Assembly (NCBI RefSeq): GCF_000312425.1
Contig: NZ_HE997181.1
Location: 1,116,024 to 1,180,023, forward strand
Direction of reading: 5' to 3'
Length of the DNA stretch: 64,000 bases
DNA from: Reyranella massiliensis 521
GTDB taxonomy: Bacteria; Pseudomonadota; Alphaproteobacteria; Reyranellales; Reyranellaceae
Made by a program: the position numbers and the translations under genes. The notes below the pieces were generated by a model. That model made no database searches and was not told where the DNA came from. It saw only the letters and a program-made list of their open reading frames with translations. Shown here piece after piece: positions 49,584 to 57,661 of the stretch (position 1 is the stretch's first letter; each line of letters opens with the position of its first letter).

Positions 49584-50348
49584 TCAGGCCAGGATCGTCG
49601 TCAGGCCACCGTCGACCACCAGCGTATGGCCGGTGATGTAGGCGCCGGCGTCGGAGGCCAGGAGCAGCAGCGCCCCGCGCAGGTCTTCGGGCTTGCCCCA
49701 GCGGCTGGCGGCGGTACGGCGCTCAAGCATGTCGCTGAAGTCCTTGTTCTTCTGCAGCGCCACGTTGATCTCCGTGCGGATGTAGCCCGGTGCGATGGCG
49801 TTCACAGTGATGTTCGGACCGAGTTCCGCTGCCAGCGTCTTGGTGAGGCCGACGACACCATGCTTGGCCGCGACATAGCCCGCCACCGAGGCGCGGCCGA
49901 GGATCGCCATGACCGAGGAGATGTTGACGATGCGGCCGTACTTACGCTTCAGCATGTGGCGCCCGACTTCGCGCGCCACGACGAACTGGGCGACGAGGTC
50001 GGTCTCGACCGTCTTGCGAAATGTCTCGGTCGGCGTGTCGACGGCATCCTGCCGATAGAGGATGCCGGCATTGTTGATCAGCACGTCGATGCGTCGATGC
50101 CGGCGCACGATTGCATCGACCTGCTGGCAAACGGCCGCCTCGTCGGTGATATCGAGCGGCACGACGTGGGCCTTGCCGCCCTTGCGCGTGATCGCCCGCA
50201 CGGTGGTCTCGAGTTCCTTCACGGTGCGGCCGGCGCAGAGCACGGTGGCGCCTGCACCCGCCAGGGTCTGCGCCATGTCGCGGCCCAGCCCGCGCGAGGC
50301 ACCCGTCAACAGAACGACGCGCCCCTTCATCGAAAACAGATCGGCCAT
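49584..50348 (-). CDS. SDR family oxidoreductase, possibly gluconate 5-dehydrogenase-like
   Basis: A 254-residue short-chain dehydrogenase. It has LTGASRGLGRDMAQ, NNAGILYRQ, VNISSVMAILGRASVAGYVA with YVAAK as YxxxK, and the GHTLVVDGGLTT end. The LFSMKGRVVLLTGAS start and proximity to gnd/gntK make a gluconate/ketogluconate dehydrogenase plausible, but this rests on context and general resemblance. It is followed by a coupled membrane-anchored hypothetical gene. Confidence 0.85.
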   Translation of the reverse strand: MADLFSMKGRVVLLTGASRGLGRDMAQTLAGAGATVLCAGRTVKELETTVRAITRKGGKAHVVPLDITDEAAVCQQVDAIVRRHRRIDVLINNAGILYRQDAVDTPTETFRKTVETDLVAQFVVAREVGRHMLKRKYGRIVNISSVMAILGRASVAGYVAAKHGVVGLTKTLAAELGPNITVNAIAPGYIRTEINVALQKNKDFSDMLERRTAASRWGKPEDLRGALLLLASDAGAYITGHTLVVDGGLTTILA

Positions 50349-50438
50349 GTTTCGCCCGCGCTCCCGTTGCTCTCGTTGCTTTGCCTTGGTGGCCGATCCT
50401 AGCCTATGAAAGGGGCCGCGAGATATCGGGAGAGAAGC

Positions 50439-51239
50439 ATGGCGAAATCGAACAAGGTCGCAATCGTGACGGGCTCGGCAACAGGGCTGGGCGCTGCATG
50501 CGCGGTCGATCTGGCGGGCCGCGGCTGGAACGTCGTGATCAACTACACCAAGAGCAAGAAGGAAGCCGACGCGACCTACGAGGCGGTGAAGGCCAAGGGC
50601 GTCGGGGCCATCCTGGTGCAGGCCGATATGGGCCAAGATGCGGACTGCAAGAAGCTCGCCGCCGAGACGATGAAGAAGTGGGGTCGCATCGACGGCCTGA
50701 TCAACAATGCCGGCACGACCAAGTTCCAGAACCAGGGCGACCTTGACGGCGTGACGCCGGAAGACTTCGACCGCATCCTGCGCGTCAACGTCACCGGCCC
50801 CTACATGATGAGCCGCGCGGTCTATCCCACGATGAAGAAGCAGTGGGACGAGAACCAGGATCGCGGCTCGATCGTGAATATCTCGTCGATTGCAGGCGTG
50901 ATGGGCGTCGGCACGTCGATCCCCTATGCAGCCTCGAAGGGGGCGCTCAACACCCTGACATTATCCCTGGCGCGCTGGTTCGGGCCGGCGGTCCGCGTGA
51001 ACACCGTGTGCCCCGGCTTCATCCAGACACGCTGGCTGCTGGGCGCCCTGGGAGAGGAGAACTACGAGAAGCTGAAGCAAGCCCAGGAACAGACAACGCC
51101 GTTGCGCCAGGCCGGCACGCCCGAGCAGATGGCCGAAGCGGCGATCTTCTTCCTCACCAGCGCCAGCAACATCACCGGCGAATTCCTGATCGTCGATGCC
51201 GGCACGCATCTCGGCGGCCTGCCGATGAAGGGCCGGTAG
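50439..51239 (+). CDS. SDR family oxidoreductase
   Basis: A 266-residue short-chain dehydrogenase with TGSATGLGAA (about residues 11-20), NNAGTT, NISSIAGVMGVGTSIPYAASK with YxxxK, and a substrate-loop region rich in Lys/Gln. GGGAGAGA precedes ATG 50439. It is transcribed away from the SDR at 49584 and converges with the GntR gene. Substrate is unknown. Confidence 0.87.
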   Translation: MAKSNKVAIVTGSATGLGAACAVDLAGRGWNVVINYTKSKKEADATYEAVKAKGVGAILVQADMGQDADCKKLAAETMKKWGRIDGLINNAGTTKFQNQGDLDGVTPEDFDRILRVNVTGPYMMSRAVYPTMKKQWDENQDRGSIVNISSIAGVMGVGTSIPYAASKGALNTLTLSLARWFGPAVRVNTVCPGFIQTRWLLGALGEENYEKLKQAQEQTTPLRQAGTPEQMAEAAIFFLTSASNITGEFLIVDAGTHLGGLPMKGR

Positions 51240-51253
51240 TCCGCGCCCGACGG

Positions 51254-51916
51254 TCAGTCCGCCGCGTCATTTGCCGCGGCGGCGTGCGCACGTGCGAAGG
51301 CTTCGGCGGCTTTGTGGACATGGCGGGTCGCCAGCAAAGCCGCCAACTCCTCGTCGCCGTCGATCACGGCGGCGAGGATGCCGGCATGTTCCTTCCAGTC
51401 CTCGCGGGCGCGGTCGCGGCCGTTGATGGCGAAGGCGATGCTGGTGCGTTCGCGCAGGGAGCGCATGATCTCCGTCAGCACCGAGTTGCGACTGGCCTCG
51501 GCCAGCCGCTCGTGAAATTCGCCGTTCAGCCGCGCGAGCTGTTCGGGCGTGCCGGTTTCGGCGGCCTCGTTGCCATGCTTCAGCGTCTCGCGTAGCTCGG
51601 CCACGATCTCGGGATCGTGACGGCGCGCGGCCAGGCGGGCGTTCTGGCCCTCCAGCAGGGCGCGAACTTCGACAAGCTCGGCCACAATCTGCGGCGTTAT
51701 CTCGGCCACGGTGGCGCCGCGGCGCGGCTCCAGCCGCACCAGCCCTTCGATGGAAAGGCCGAGCAGGGCCTCGCGTACCGGGACGCGCGACACGCCGAGA
51801 TCGGCGGAGAGCCTGTCCTCGACCAGACGCTCGCCGGGACGGAACTTGCCTTCCAGGATCTGGCCGCGGATCTGGTCGCTGACGACCTTGCTGAGGGAGG
51901 TGCGGTCGGCCGCCAT
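51254..51916 (-). CDS. GntR family transcriptional regulator (FadR/FCD subfamily)
   Basis: A 220-residue regulator with an N-terminal winged helix (SDQIRGQILEGKFRPGERLV, then LGVSRVPVREALLGL) and an all-helical FCD effector domain (about 80-215). The FCD metal ligands appear in ALLEGQNARLAARRH, FHERLAEAS and the late helix. FadR-subfamily members bind t.GTa-tAC.a palindromes; two such sites lie at 53137-53148 and 53189-53200 near its gene cluster, so it probably controls the HDO and Rieske genes. Its gene starts two bases after the GlcG-like stop. Confidence 0.9.
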   Translation of the reverse strand: MAADRTSLSKVVSDQIRGQILEGKFRPGERLVEDRLSADLGVSRVPVREALLGLSIEGLVRLEPRRGATVAEITPQIVAELVEVRALLEGQNARLAARRHDPEIVAELRETLKHGNEAAETGTPEQLARLNGEFHERLAEASRNSVLTEIMRSLRERTSIAFAINGRDRAREDWKEHAGILAAVIDGDEELAALLATRHVHKAAEAFARAHAAAANDAAD

Positions 51917-51918
51917 GA

Positions 51919-52344
51919 TCAGGCCTTCAAAGTTGCCATGAAGGCGGCGATGCCCGCTTCGCAGCAGGCGATGTCCTGTTCGCCGTTGCCGCCGGAGGCT
52001 GCGACGGAGCCGACGCATTGGCCATCCACGAAGATCGGGAAGCCGCCCACGAACACCGTGAAGCGGCCTTCGTGCTGGGTGAAGATGCCGAACGCCTCCT
52101 CACCGGGATAGGCGTTCTTGTAGTTGTCGGTGCGCTTCCGATGCCCCGCTGCGGTGAACGCCTTGTTCATGGCGATCTGCACGCTTGTCACCTTGCCGCC
52201 GTCGAGCCGTCGGAGCGCAATCGGATAGCCGGCATTGTCGGCCACGCAGAGGACCTCGGGAATGCCGAGCTCCTCCGCCTTCTTCTGCGCCGCGTCGAGG
52301 ATGGTATGTGCCTCGGCGAGGGTGAGGGTCTTGTAGGTATGCAC
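51919..52344 (-). CDS. GlcG/HbpS family protein (DUF336), possible heme-binding
   Basis: A 141-residue member of the GlcG/HbpS family. It shows LTLAEAHTILDAAQKKAEEL, VCVADNAGYPIALRRLDGG, IAMNKAFTAAGHRK and VGSVAASGGNGEQDIACCEA. HbpS of Streptomyces binds heme; GlcG in glycolate operons has no settled role. Here it lies between a GntR regulator and a heme-oxygenase-fold enzyme in one unit, suggesting a helper role for that enzyme. Confidence 0.88.
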   Translation of the reverse strand: MHTYKTLTLAEAHTILDAAQKKAEELGIPEVLCVADNAGYPIALRRLDGGKVTSVQIAMNKAFTAAGHRKRTDNYKNAYPGEEAFGIFTQHEGRFTVFVGGFPIFVDGQCVGSVAASGGNGEQDIACCEAGIAAFMATLKA

Positions 52345-52371
52345 GCTTCGATCCCTGGCTACGCGACAATG

Positions 52372-53109
52372 TTAGGCCGCGAGCTTCTTACCTTCGGCCT
52401 GCGGCTGCACCAGGAACTTGCGATAGAGGCCGTCGAGGTAGAGACGGCGCATCATGGTCGCTTCCTTGACGAGCCGGACGCAGGCGGTGCGCTGTTCGTC
52501 GGTGGTGGCGTACTTTTCCACGATCTCGAAGCCTTTCTCGCCGTGCTCGGCATCGGCCACGATATGCAGGGTGAAGAAGGTCACCTCGTCTTCGGCGAAG
52601 CCATACTTCTCGAGGAGCGGCGGGGTGGTCTTGCTGTAGATGCGCGGCACCTGGCTTTCGAGTCCAATCAAGAGGCCCGACAGCGCTTCGACGAAAGGCT
52701 TGTGGGCCTGCATGGCGCACCAGCTTTGTAGCCCCATGGTTTCGGGCAGCAGCTCGCCGTTGGTCTGGGCTGCCAGCACTTCCGAGCGCTTCATGCCGCA
52801 GGTCTCGGCGAAGTCGAGCAGGAGATCGGAATGGCGCACGGCCGCGAAGTCGCCGGAGCCCACGAAGCCTTCCTCCTCGGTGATGTTCTCCAGCAGGAAG
52901 TGCTGCACGTCCCAGTGCGGGCAGGAGGCGTAGACGACTCCCAGCCACTCCGAGAAGTGGCTCACATAATGGAAGTGCTGCTTCACCCATTCGCCCAGCA
53001 GCCGCCGGTCGAGCTTGCCCGAGGTCCAGGCCTCGCTCCAGGGATGCACGGCCGAATGACGCTGTTCGATCGCTTCTTCGAGAGCCTGACGGAACGCACT
53101 CTTTGCCAT
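52372..53109 (-). CDS. Heme-oxygenase-fold putative di-iron enzyme (TenA/PqqC/CADD-like)
   Basis: A 245-residue all-helical protein of the TenA/PqqC-like superfamily. Candidate metal ligands follow the heme-oxygenase-like di-iron oxidase (HDO) pattern: E79 (NITEEEG), H93 (VRHSDLL), E151 (LIGLESQVP) and H182-x3-D186-x2-H189 (HIVADAEH), as in CADD, UndA and SznF. That predicts an O2-using di-iron enzyme rather than a thiaminase or PqqC. ATG 53109 has AAGGAGG upstream. Its promoter -10 overlaps the first GTATAC palindrome. It is divergent from the Rieske gene. Confidence 0.82.
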   Translation of the reverse strand: MAKSAFRQALEEAIEQRHSAVHPWSEAWTSGKLDRRLLGEWVKQHFHYVSHFSEWLGVVYASCPHWDVQHFLLENITEEEGFVGSGDFAAVRHSDLLLDFAETCGMKRSEVLAAQTNGELLPETMGLQSWCAMQAHKPFVEALSGLLIGLESQVPRIYSKTTPPLLEKYGFAEDEVTFFTLHIVADAEHGEKGFEIVEKYATTDEQRTACVRLVKEATMMRRLYLDGLYRKFLVQPQAEGKKLAA

Positions 53110-53136
53110 GTGAGGCCTCCTTCGGTTGGAAGCAAA

Positions 53137-53148
53137 ATCGTATACAAT
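53137..53148. promoter_or_regulatory. GntR-type operator 1 overlapping the HDO gene -10
   Basis: ATCGTATACAAT, a near-perfect palindrome around GTATAC. On the minus strand TTGACT (53166-53161), a 16-bp spacer and TATACG (53144-53139) form the HDO-gene promoter, so the palindrome covers its -10. It matches the FadR-subfamily operator form t.GTa-tAC.a. Confidence 0.65.
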
Positions 53149-53188
53149 TATGCAGGTATGAGTCAAAATTGAATCTGAATTCGGCAGT

Positions 53189-53200
53189 ATTGTATACTAA
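53189..53200. promoter_or_regulatory. GntR-type operator 2 overlapping the Rieske gene -10
   Basis: ATTGTATACTAA. On the plus strand TTGAAT (53169-53174), an 18-bp spacer and TATACT (53193-53198) form a promoter, so the palindrome covers its -10. Transcription would begin at about 53205, next to the ATG at 53206, implying a leaderless mRNA. It is centred 52 bp from operator 1. Confidence 0.65.
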
Positions 53201-53205
53201 AGCAC

Positions 53206-54021
53206 ATGAAAACTCCGGACTACACTGCCGGCGAGGCCTTCCAGACTGAGAAGCACACTGTCTTCTCGGGCAACTGGCTGCCGCTCTGCGCGGCGGCCCA
53301 GATCGGGCGTACGGGGGAATTTCTGGCGGCGAGTGTTGGGGGCTGGAGTGTCTTTGGCGTTCGTGACGGGGAAGGTGTCGTGCGCGTCCTGCGCAACGCC
53401 TGCCGGCACCAGAACATGCAGGTCGTGGGGACGCCGTCGGGGAACTGCCAAAGCTTTCGCTGTCGCTTCCACGGCTGGACCTACGATCTTCAGGGCCGCT
53501 TTCTCAGAGCCCCGGCGCCGGTCGCACCGAAGGATCCGCAGTCGGCGGATCTGCACCTCGCGAGCCTGGCGACGACGACCGTGTCGGGCATTGTTTTCTT
53601 CAGCCTGAGTTCGCCGCCGGCCATCGCTGGGATCGACGCGGACGTGCCGGCCTATGGCGGCACGTCGGTGACGGACATCGCCTGCAACTGGAAGGTCTGT
53701 GTCGAGCATCTGCTCGCCGAGCATGAACCGTCGCCTGACTTCGTGTGGCGCTGGCCGTTACTGGTGATGCGGCGGGCGGGAGCGCTGGCGATCGTCGAGC
53801 AGGTCGTGCCGCACACTTTCCTGCGCACACGACTCTTCACCCATGTCTTCGGCGGCGCTGTCGAAGCGCACGCTCAGGCCGCCGATCTCATCAAGCAAGC
53901 CTGCGAGCAGTTGCAGGCGGATCGTGCGGGCGGCGTGATGTGCGCGAAGGAAAGCACGTTGGTCGTCGATTTCCACCGTCGTCTAGCATCGGCCTATGCG
54001 CAGGAGCCGGCGGCAACCTGA
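53206..54021 (+). CDS. Short Rieske [2Fe-2S] protein, oxygenase alpha-subunit-like
   Basis: A 271-residue protein with a Rieske domain: C66-x-H68 (NACRHQN) and C86-x2-H89 (RCRFHGW). The second part starts NWKVCVEHLLAEHE (about 161-174), the place where ring-hydroxylating oxygenases carry their first iron ligands, but the His/Asp set is not clear and only about 110 residues remain, versus 200 or more in normal alpha subunits. It may be a compact oxygenase or an electron donor, perhaps for the divergent HDO enzyme. No ribosome-binding site precedes the ATG. Confidence 0.83.
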   Translation: MKTPDYTAGEAFQTEKHTVFSGNWLPLCAAAQIGRTGEFLAASVGGWSVFGVRDGEGVVRVLRNACRHQNMQVVGTPSGNCQSFRCRFHGWTYDLQGRFLRAPAPVAPKDPQSADLHLASLATTTVSGIVFFSLSSPPAIAGIDADVPAYGGTSVTDIACNWKVCVEHLLAEHEPSPDFVWRWPLLVMRRAGALAIVEQVVPHTFLRTRLFTHVFGGAVEAHAQAADLIKQACEQLQADRAGGVMCAKESTLVVDFHRRLASAYAQEPAAT

Positions 54022-54043
54022 ACGTGCTGCGGCGAGGCTCGAC

Positions 54044-54076
54044 GGGAGAAGGGGTTTTCTTTTCGGATAATCTCCC
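54044..54076 (+). other. Inverted repeat between the Rieske and CmcJ-like genes
   Basis: GGGAGA (54044-54049) pairs with TCTCCC (54071-54076) across a T-rich 21-base loop. It is weak as a terminator because the T-run is inside the loop. It may separate the two transcripts. Confidence 0.3.
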
Positions 54077-54161
54077 CTCATGAAGCGCCGCAACTCTTCT
54101 CCATGGCGCGCAAAGGCGGCAGGCCCAAAATCATCCGAACACATTCGGAGGTTTTGCCCCT

Positions 54162-55010
54162 ATGACGCTGCAAGAGAATCTCGACATCCTTTCCAACCTG
54201 TCCCACGTCACCGCTGACATGAACTATCTCGTTCCGATGGCGGAGCGGCCGCGCAACTATACGTTCGAGCCGCCGGCCGGCGTGCCGCGCACCAATGCTG
54301 AACACGAGGCGCATGCGGTGAAGATCCGCGACGCGCGGCCCATCGCCGGGCACGTGTCGCTCGACGCCAACGGATTCGCGCTGCTGCAGCATCGCAGCGC
54401 CGTAAAGGACTTCTTCGACGATGAAGAAGTGCGCCGTGTCTACTATCCCGAGGTCGAGCGCCTCGTGAAGCAGGCGACGGGTGCCTATCGCGTCCACATC
54501 TTCGATCATACGACTCGCCGCCGCGTGCCCGACGCCGAGACGCAGGCTGATGCGCCGCGTCAGCCGGTGCGCCGTGTCCATATCGACCATACCGCGCGGT
54601 CCGGGCCACAGCGCGTGCGCGACCTGCTGCCGGACGAGGCGGAGGAACTGCTGAAGGACCGTGTACAGGTCATCAACCTGTGGCGGCCGATCAAGGGACC
54701 GTTGCAGGATTCACCGCTCGCCGTGTGCGACGCGACGACCATCCATTCCGACGACCTGGTGCCGTCCGATCTCGTCTATCCGCATCGCGTCGGCGAGACC
54801 TATTCGGTGAAGTACAATCCGACGCATCGCTGGTACTACGTGCCGCAGATGCAGACAGACGAGGCGCTTCTCCTGAAGTGCTCCGATACGTCGACCGGCG
54901 TTCCGGCGCGCTTCACGCCGCACAGCGCCTTCACCGATCCGACCGCGGCCGCCGACGCGCCGCCGCGCGAGAGCATCGAGGTGCGGACGCTGGTCTTTCA
55001 CCGCAGCTAG
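54162..55010 (+). CDS. CmcJ/NvfI family oxidoreductase (GA4-desaturase-like)
   Basis: A 282-residue member of the CmcJ/AsaB/GA4-desaturase-like family, related to 2-oxoglutarate/Fe(II) enzymes and found in cephamycin and fungal metabolite pathways. Typical parts are VHIDHTARSGPQRVRD with the HxD pair H140/D142, INLWRPIKGPLQDSPLAVCD (about 171-190), a Trp-Tyr strand RWYYVPQM and RFTPHSAFTDP with H254, then R275 near the end. GGAGG lies ten bases before the ATG. It follows the Rieske gene by 140 nt and may act in the same pathway. Confidence 0.83.
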   Translation: MTLQENLDILSNLSHVTADMNYLVPMAERPRNYTFEPPAGVPRTNAEHEAHAVKIRDARPIAGHVSLDANGFALLQHRSAVKDFFDDEEVRRVYYPEVERLVKQATGAYRVHIFDHTTRRRVPDAETQADAPRQPVRRVHIDHTARSGPQRVRDLLPDEAEELLKDRVQVINLWRPIKGPLQDSPLAVCDATTIHSDDLVPSDLVYPHRVGETYSVKYNPTHRWYYVPQMQTDEALLLKCSDTSTGVPARFTPHSAFTDPTAAADAPPRESIEVRTLVFHRS

Positions 55011-55053
55011 GGCAGGGCGAGGGCGTGCTGGACGACCGGCACGTCCTCAGTCC

Positions 55054-55608
55054 CTACACCGGGATTTCGTGGCCGCGGCCGATGTTGCGGATGATCTCGG
55101 TGAGGTGCGGCTTCACCTCAAGCAGTGCCTTGCGATAGGCGACAAGCCCCCGCAGCATCGCGCCGTCGCGCTTCAGGAGCGTGTCGGCAAACTCGACCAT
55201 GCGCGTGTTGGGCCAGCCGTGCTTGCGCAGTTCAAGCAGCTTCAGGAAGGCTTGTTCTTCGTAGCCCGGTGCGTTCTGCGCCATGAGGATGGCGGCCGCC
55301 GCGGTCGAGCGCGACACGCCGGCGTGGCAATGCACCAGCACATGACCGTCGGGCCGCGCATGGACGCGTTCGCCGAACGCCAGAACCTTCTCGATATGCG
55401 CCGGCGTGCAGGCCTCGAAGCCTGGATACTCCGCCACCACGTCGTCGAAGCGGATCAGCTCGTGGTCGATCTCGAAGTAGTCGTCGAGCGCCAGCGGGCG
55501 TGGCTCGTGGGTGTCGATGATCGACAAGACGTGGCTGACGCCGACCGAGCAATGCTGCGACAACTCGGGGATGCCGCAGATCGTGACCTTGAACGGGGGA
55601 AGGGACAT
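55054..55608 (-). CDS. Tyrosine/dual-specificity protein phosphatase
   Basis: A 184-residue Cys-dependent phosphatase with the P-loop VHCHAGVSRSTAAAAILM (HCxxGxSR, about residues 94-111) and an upstream FDDVVAEYP region that may supply the general acid. Substrate is unknown; similar small proteins in alphaproteobacteria are uncharacterised. ATG 55608 is preferred over GTG 55617, which has no ribosome-binding site. It follows the TauE/SafE permease gene on the same strand by ten bases. Confidence 0.86.
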   Translation of the reverse strand: MSLPPFKVTICGIPELSQHCSVGVSHVLSIIDTHEPRPLALDDYFEIDHELIRFDDVVAEYPGFEACTPAHIEKVLAFGERVHARPDGHVLVHCHAGVSRSTAAAAILMAQNAPGYEEQAFLKLLELRKHGWPNTRMVEFADTLLKRDGAMLRGLVAYRKALLEVKPHLTEIIRNIGRGHEIPV

Positions 55609-55618
55609 GGGATCCACT

Positions 55619-56356
55619 CTATAGTAAGCCGCGGGTCATGTGCAGGCCGATGCCCAGCAAGCCGACCAGGAAGATGCGACGGAACATCTCGGGCGACAGC
55701 GCTTCGCGCGACTTCTGGCCGATCCAGACGCCAATCGACGTCGGTATCACCGCCGCAAAGCCGCCGATGGTATTGGTCGCGTCGAAGGCGCCCTGCCGGA
55801 AAAGTGCCAGGCTGAGCGCACCGATCAGGAAGATGAACATGATGCCCAATGCCTGAACGAGATCGTTCTTGTTGATGTCGAGCGACTGCATGTAGGGCAG
55901 GAAGGGAACGGCGGAGATGCCGGTGACGCCGGCAATGGCGCCGCTGGAAATGCCGATCAATGGATTGGCCCAGCGCTCGGTCTCGATAGACACTTTCGGC
56001 CGCCAGGCGAGCAGGGCAACCACCGAGTAGGCCGCCAGCATCACGCCGAGCCAGGCCGTGGCACGAGCCGACCCCAATTGCCCCAGCGTAGCGGCGACGA
56101 AGAGCAGAGCGGCGACACCGGGAGCGGCGAGGGTCCAGAAACGGCGGAACAGGCGCCAGAAGCCGCCACCATAGATCGCCTGCCAGACGTTCGTGATCAG
56201 TGTCGGGATGGTCATGATCGCCAGCGAATCCTCGAGCGGGATTGCGAGTGTCATGAGCCCGATGGCGATGGGCGGGAGGCCGATGCCGATGGCGCCCTTG
56301 GCGATCCCGGCGACGATGAACGCGCCGGCAATCACCAGCATCTGCACTTCGGTCAT
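55619..56356 (-). CDS. Sulfite exporter TauE/SafE family permease
   Basis: A 245-residue membrane protein with about eight hydrophobic helices. The N-terminal repeat has GIAKGAIGIGLPPIAIGLM, the TauE/SafE motif, and the second half repeats it as GAIAGVTGISAVPFLPYMQS. Members export or import sulfur compounds or organic anions; the substrate cannot be told. It starts one base after the hydrolase stop, so it is co-translated. Confidence 0.88.
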   Translation of the reverse strand: MTEVQMLVIAGAFIVAGIAKGAIGIGLPPIAIGLMTLAIPLEDSLAIMTIPTLITNVWQAIYGGGFWRLFRRFWTLAAPGVAALLFVAATLGQLGSARATAWLGVMLAAYSVVALLAWRPKVSIETERWANPLIGISSGAIAGVTGISAVPFLPYMQSLDINKNDLVQALGIMFIFLIGALSLALFRQGAFDATNTIGGFAAVIPTSIGVWIGQKSREALSPEMFRRIFLVGLLGIGLHMTRGLL

Positions 56357-56357
56357 T

Positions 56358-57332
56358 TCAGCTCAGTACGCCTTTCGCCAACCGATCGAAGGCCTCCCAG
56401 AACAAGGCCCGGATGTCGTCGGTTTCCATCATGATCTCATGGCGGGCATGGGCGATTGTGAAGTGCTCGCCGTGCCGGAGCCGGGCTGCAACCACGGCAT
56501 GGCTCTTGGGATCGATCAGCCGGTCTTCATCCGCTGTGATGAGCAGCAATGGCAGCTCTATGCGTTCGAGATATCCGGGCTGCAGGGCGGTGGCCATCGA
56601 GCGGACCGCCTGGCGGCCCCAGCCCAGGGTCGGTCCGCCGAGGGCAAGTCGGGGATCGGCCGTGAACCAGTCGTCGGTGAAGCGGTAACGCCGCTCGTCG
56701 TGGGTGACGATATTGGAGTTGAATTCGCGGGCCAGCAGCACGAATGGTCCGGTGCCGAAGAGGTAGCGCTCCTCGACGATGGGCACCTCCGGCATCAGCA
56801 TCAGGACCGACCGCAACATGGCTTCGCGATAGAGGCCGGTCATCGGCGAGACGAACAAGGCGGCGGACAGCGGCCCCGGTCCGTTCTCCGCGAGATCGCG
56901 CATCAGGATGTGGCCGCCCATGGAATGGCAGAGCGCCAGGACGGGCCGCGGCGCGATAGGCCCTATGACGCTGTCGAGGAACAGCCGGACATCGGCCATG
57001 TAGGTGGTGAAATTGTCGATATGGCCTTTGCCGCGGTCGGCCAGGGGGCGGTCGGACAGGCCCTGGCCGCGCCAGTCCATGGCCGCGACGGCGTAGCCCC
57101 GCGCCAGGAGTTCGCCCACGACCTCGGTCGAATATTTCTCGATGAACTCGGCCCGGCCGGTCAGGACGACGACGGTGCCCCGGGCCGGACCTGGTCCCGG
57201 GCTGTTCCACCAGGCGTACCGAATGCGCGCGGCGGCGCGCTCAAGAAAACCGTAACGGTCCGCAGCCCGATAGGTTGCATGAAGGGATGGCGGCACGCCG
57301 GCCGGTGCTGCCGTCGGATCTTGATCGGTCAT
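56358..57332 (-). CDS. Alpha/beta hydrolase, lysophospholipase/S33 type
   Basis: A 324-residue serine hydrolase. The oxyanion region is TGRAEFIEKYSTEV, the cap is preceded by DWRGQGLSDRP, and the nucleophile elbow is CHSMGGH (Ser about residue 137; Cys replaces the usual Gly before the His). The Asp is in TADEDRLIDP and the His in ARHEIMMETDD. It resembles lysophospholipase L2/monoacylglycerol lipase. First gene of a hydrolase-permease-phosphatase set on the minus strand. Confidence 0.87.
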   Translation of the reverse strand: MTDQDPTAAPAGVPPSLHATYRAADRYGFLERAAARIRYAWWNSPGPGPARGTVVVLTGRAEFIEKYSTEVVGELLARGYAVAAMDWRGQGLSDRPLADRGKGHIDNFTTYMADVRLFLDSVIGPIAPRPVLALCHSMGGHILMRDLAENGPGPLSAALFVSPMTGLYREAMLRSVLMLMPEVPIVEERYLFGTGPFVLLAREFNSNIVTHDERRYRFTDDWFTADPRLALGGPTLGWGRQAVRSMATALQPGYLERIELPLLLITADEDRLIDPKSHAVVAARLRHGEHFTIAHARHEIMMETDDIRALFWEAFDRLAKGVLS

Positions 57333-57661
57333 TCTTTGTGGCGTTTTGGCGAAGGTCTCGGGCCAAAGCCAGCGGAGAATTAGGCATTTTGGCCATCATC
57401 CCTGTCGGTCTCTTTACCGTTGGGGGAGACGCGGGCTATAGATCGCGGCGTCGCCTGATCGCCTGCGAAGGGTCGTAGACGAGGAAATCTGGCGCAAGGA
57501 AACCTCCAAGAGGTCTGCCGCACTGCGTGGTAGTCGGCTCGTTTGGTGAGTCGATCCGGCACGGTCCTTGCGCCGACGCCAGTCGTCCGCAGGAGACATG
57601 CGACCGCGATCCCCGAAGCGAGCATGCGCCATCGGCGGAAGCCGGAGCTGTCAAACCTTTC
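57333..57661. other. Gene-free divergent region before the GH17-GT2 gene
   Basis: About 330 bp between the hydrolase (minus) and the glucan-synthase-like gene (plus). An in-frame extension of the latter to GTG 57527 is possible, but gives a polar sequence with no signal-like features. I see no tRNA, strong promoter or terminator; both upstream promoters must be here. Confidence 0.4.

Noticed and set aside
57527..57661. N-terminal extension of the GH17-GT2 protein from GTG 57527
   Set aside because: The added 45 residues are polar and precede what looks like the true membrane anchor; no ribosome-binding site supports the GTG.
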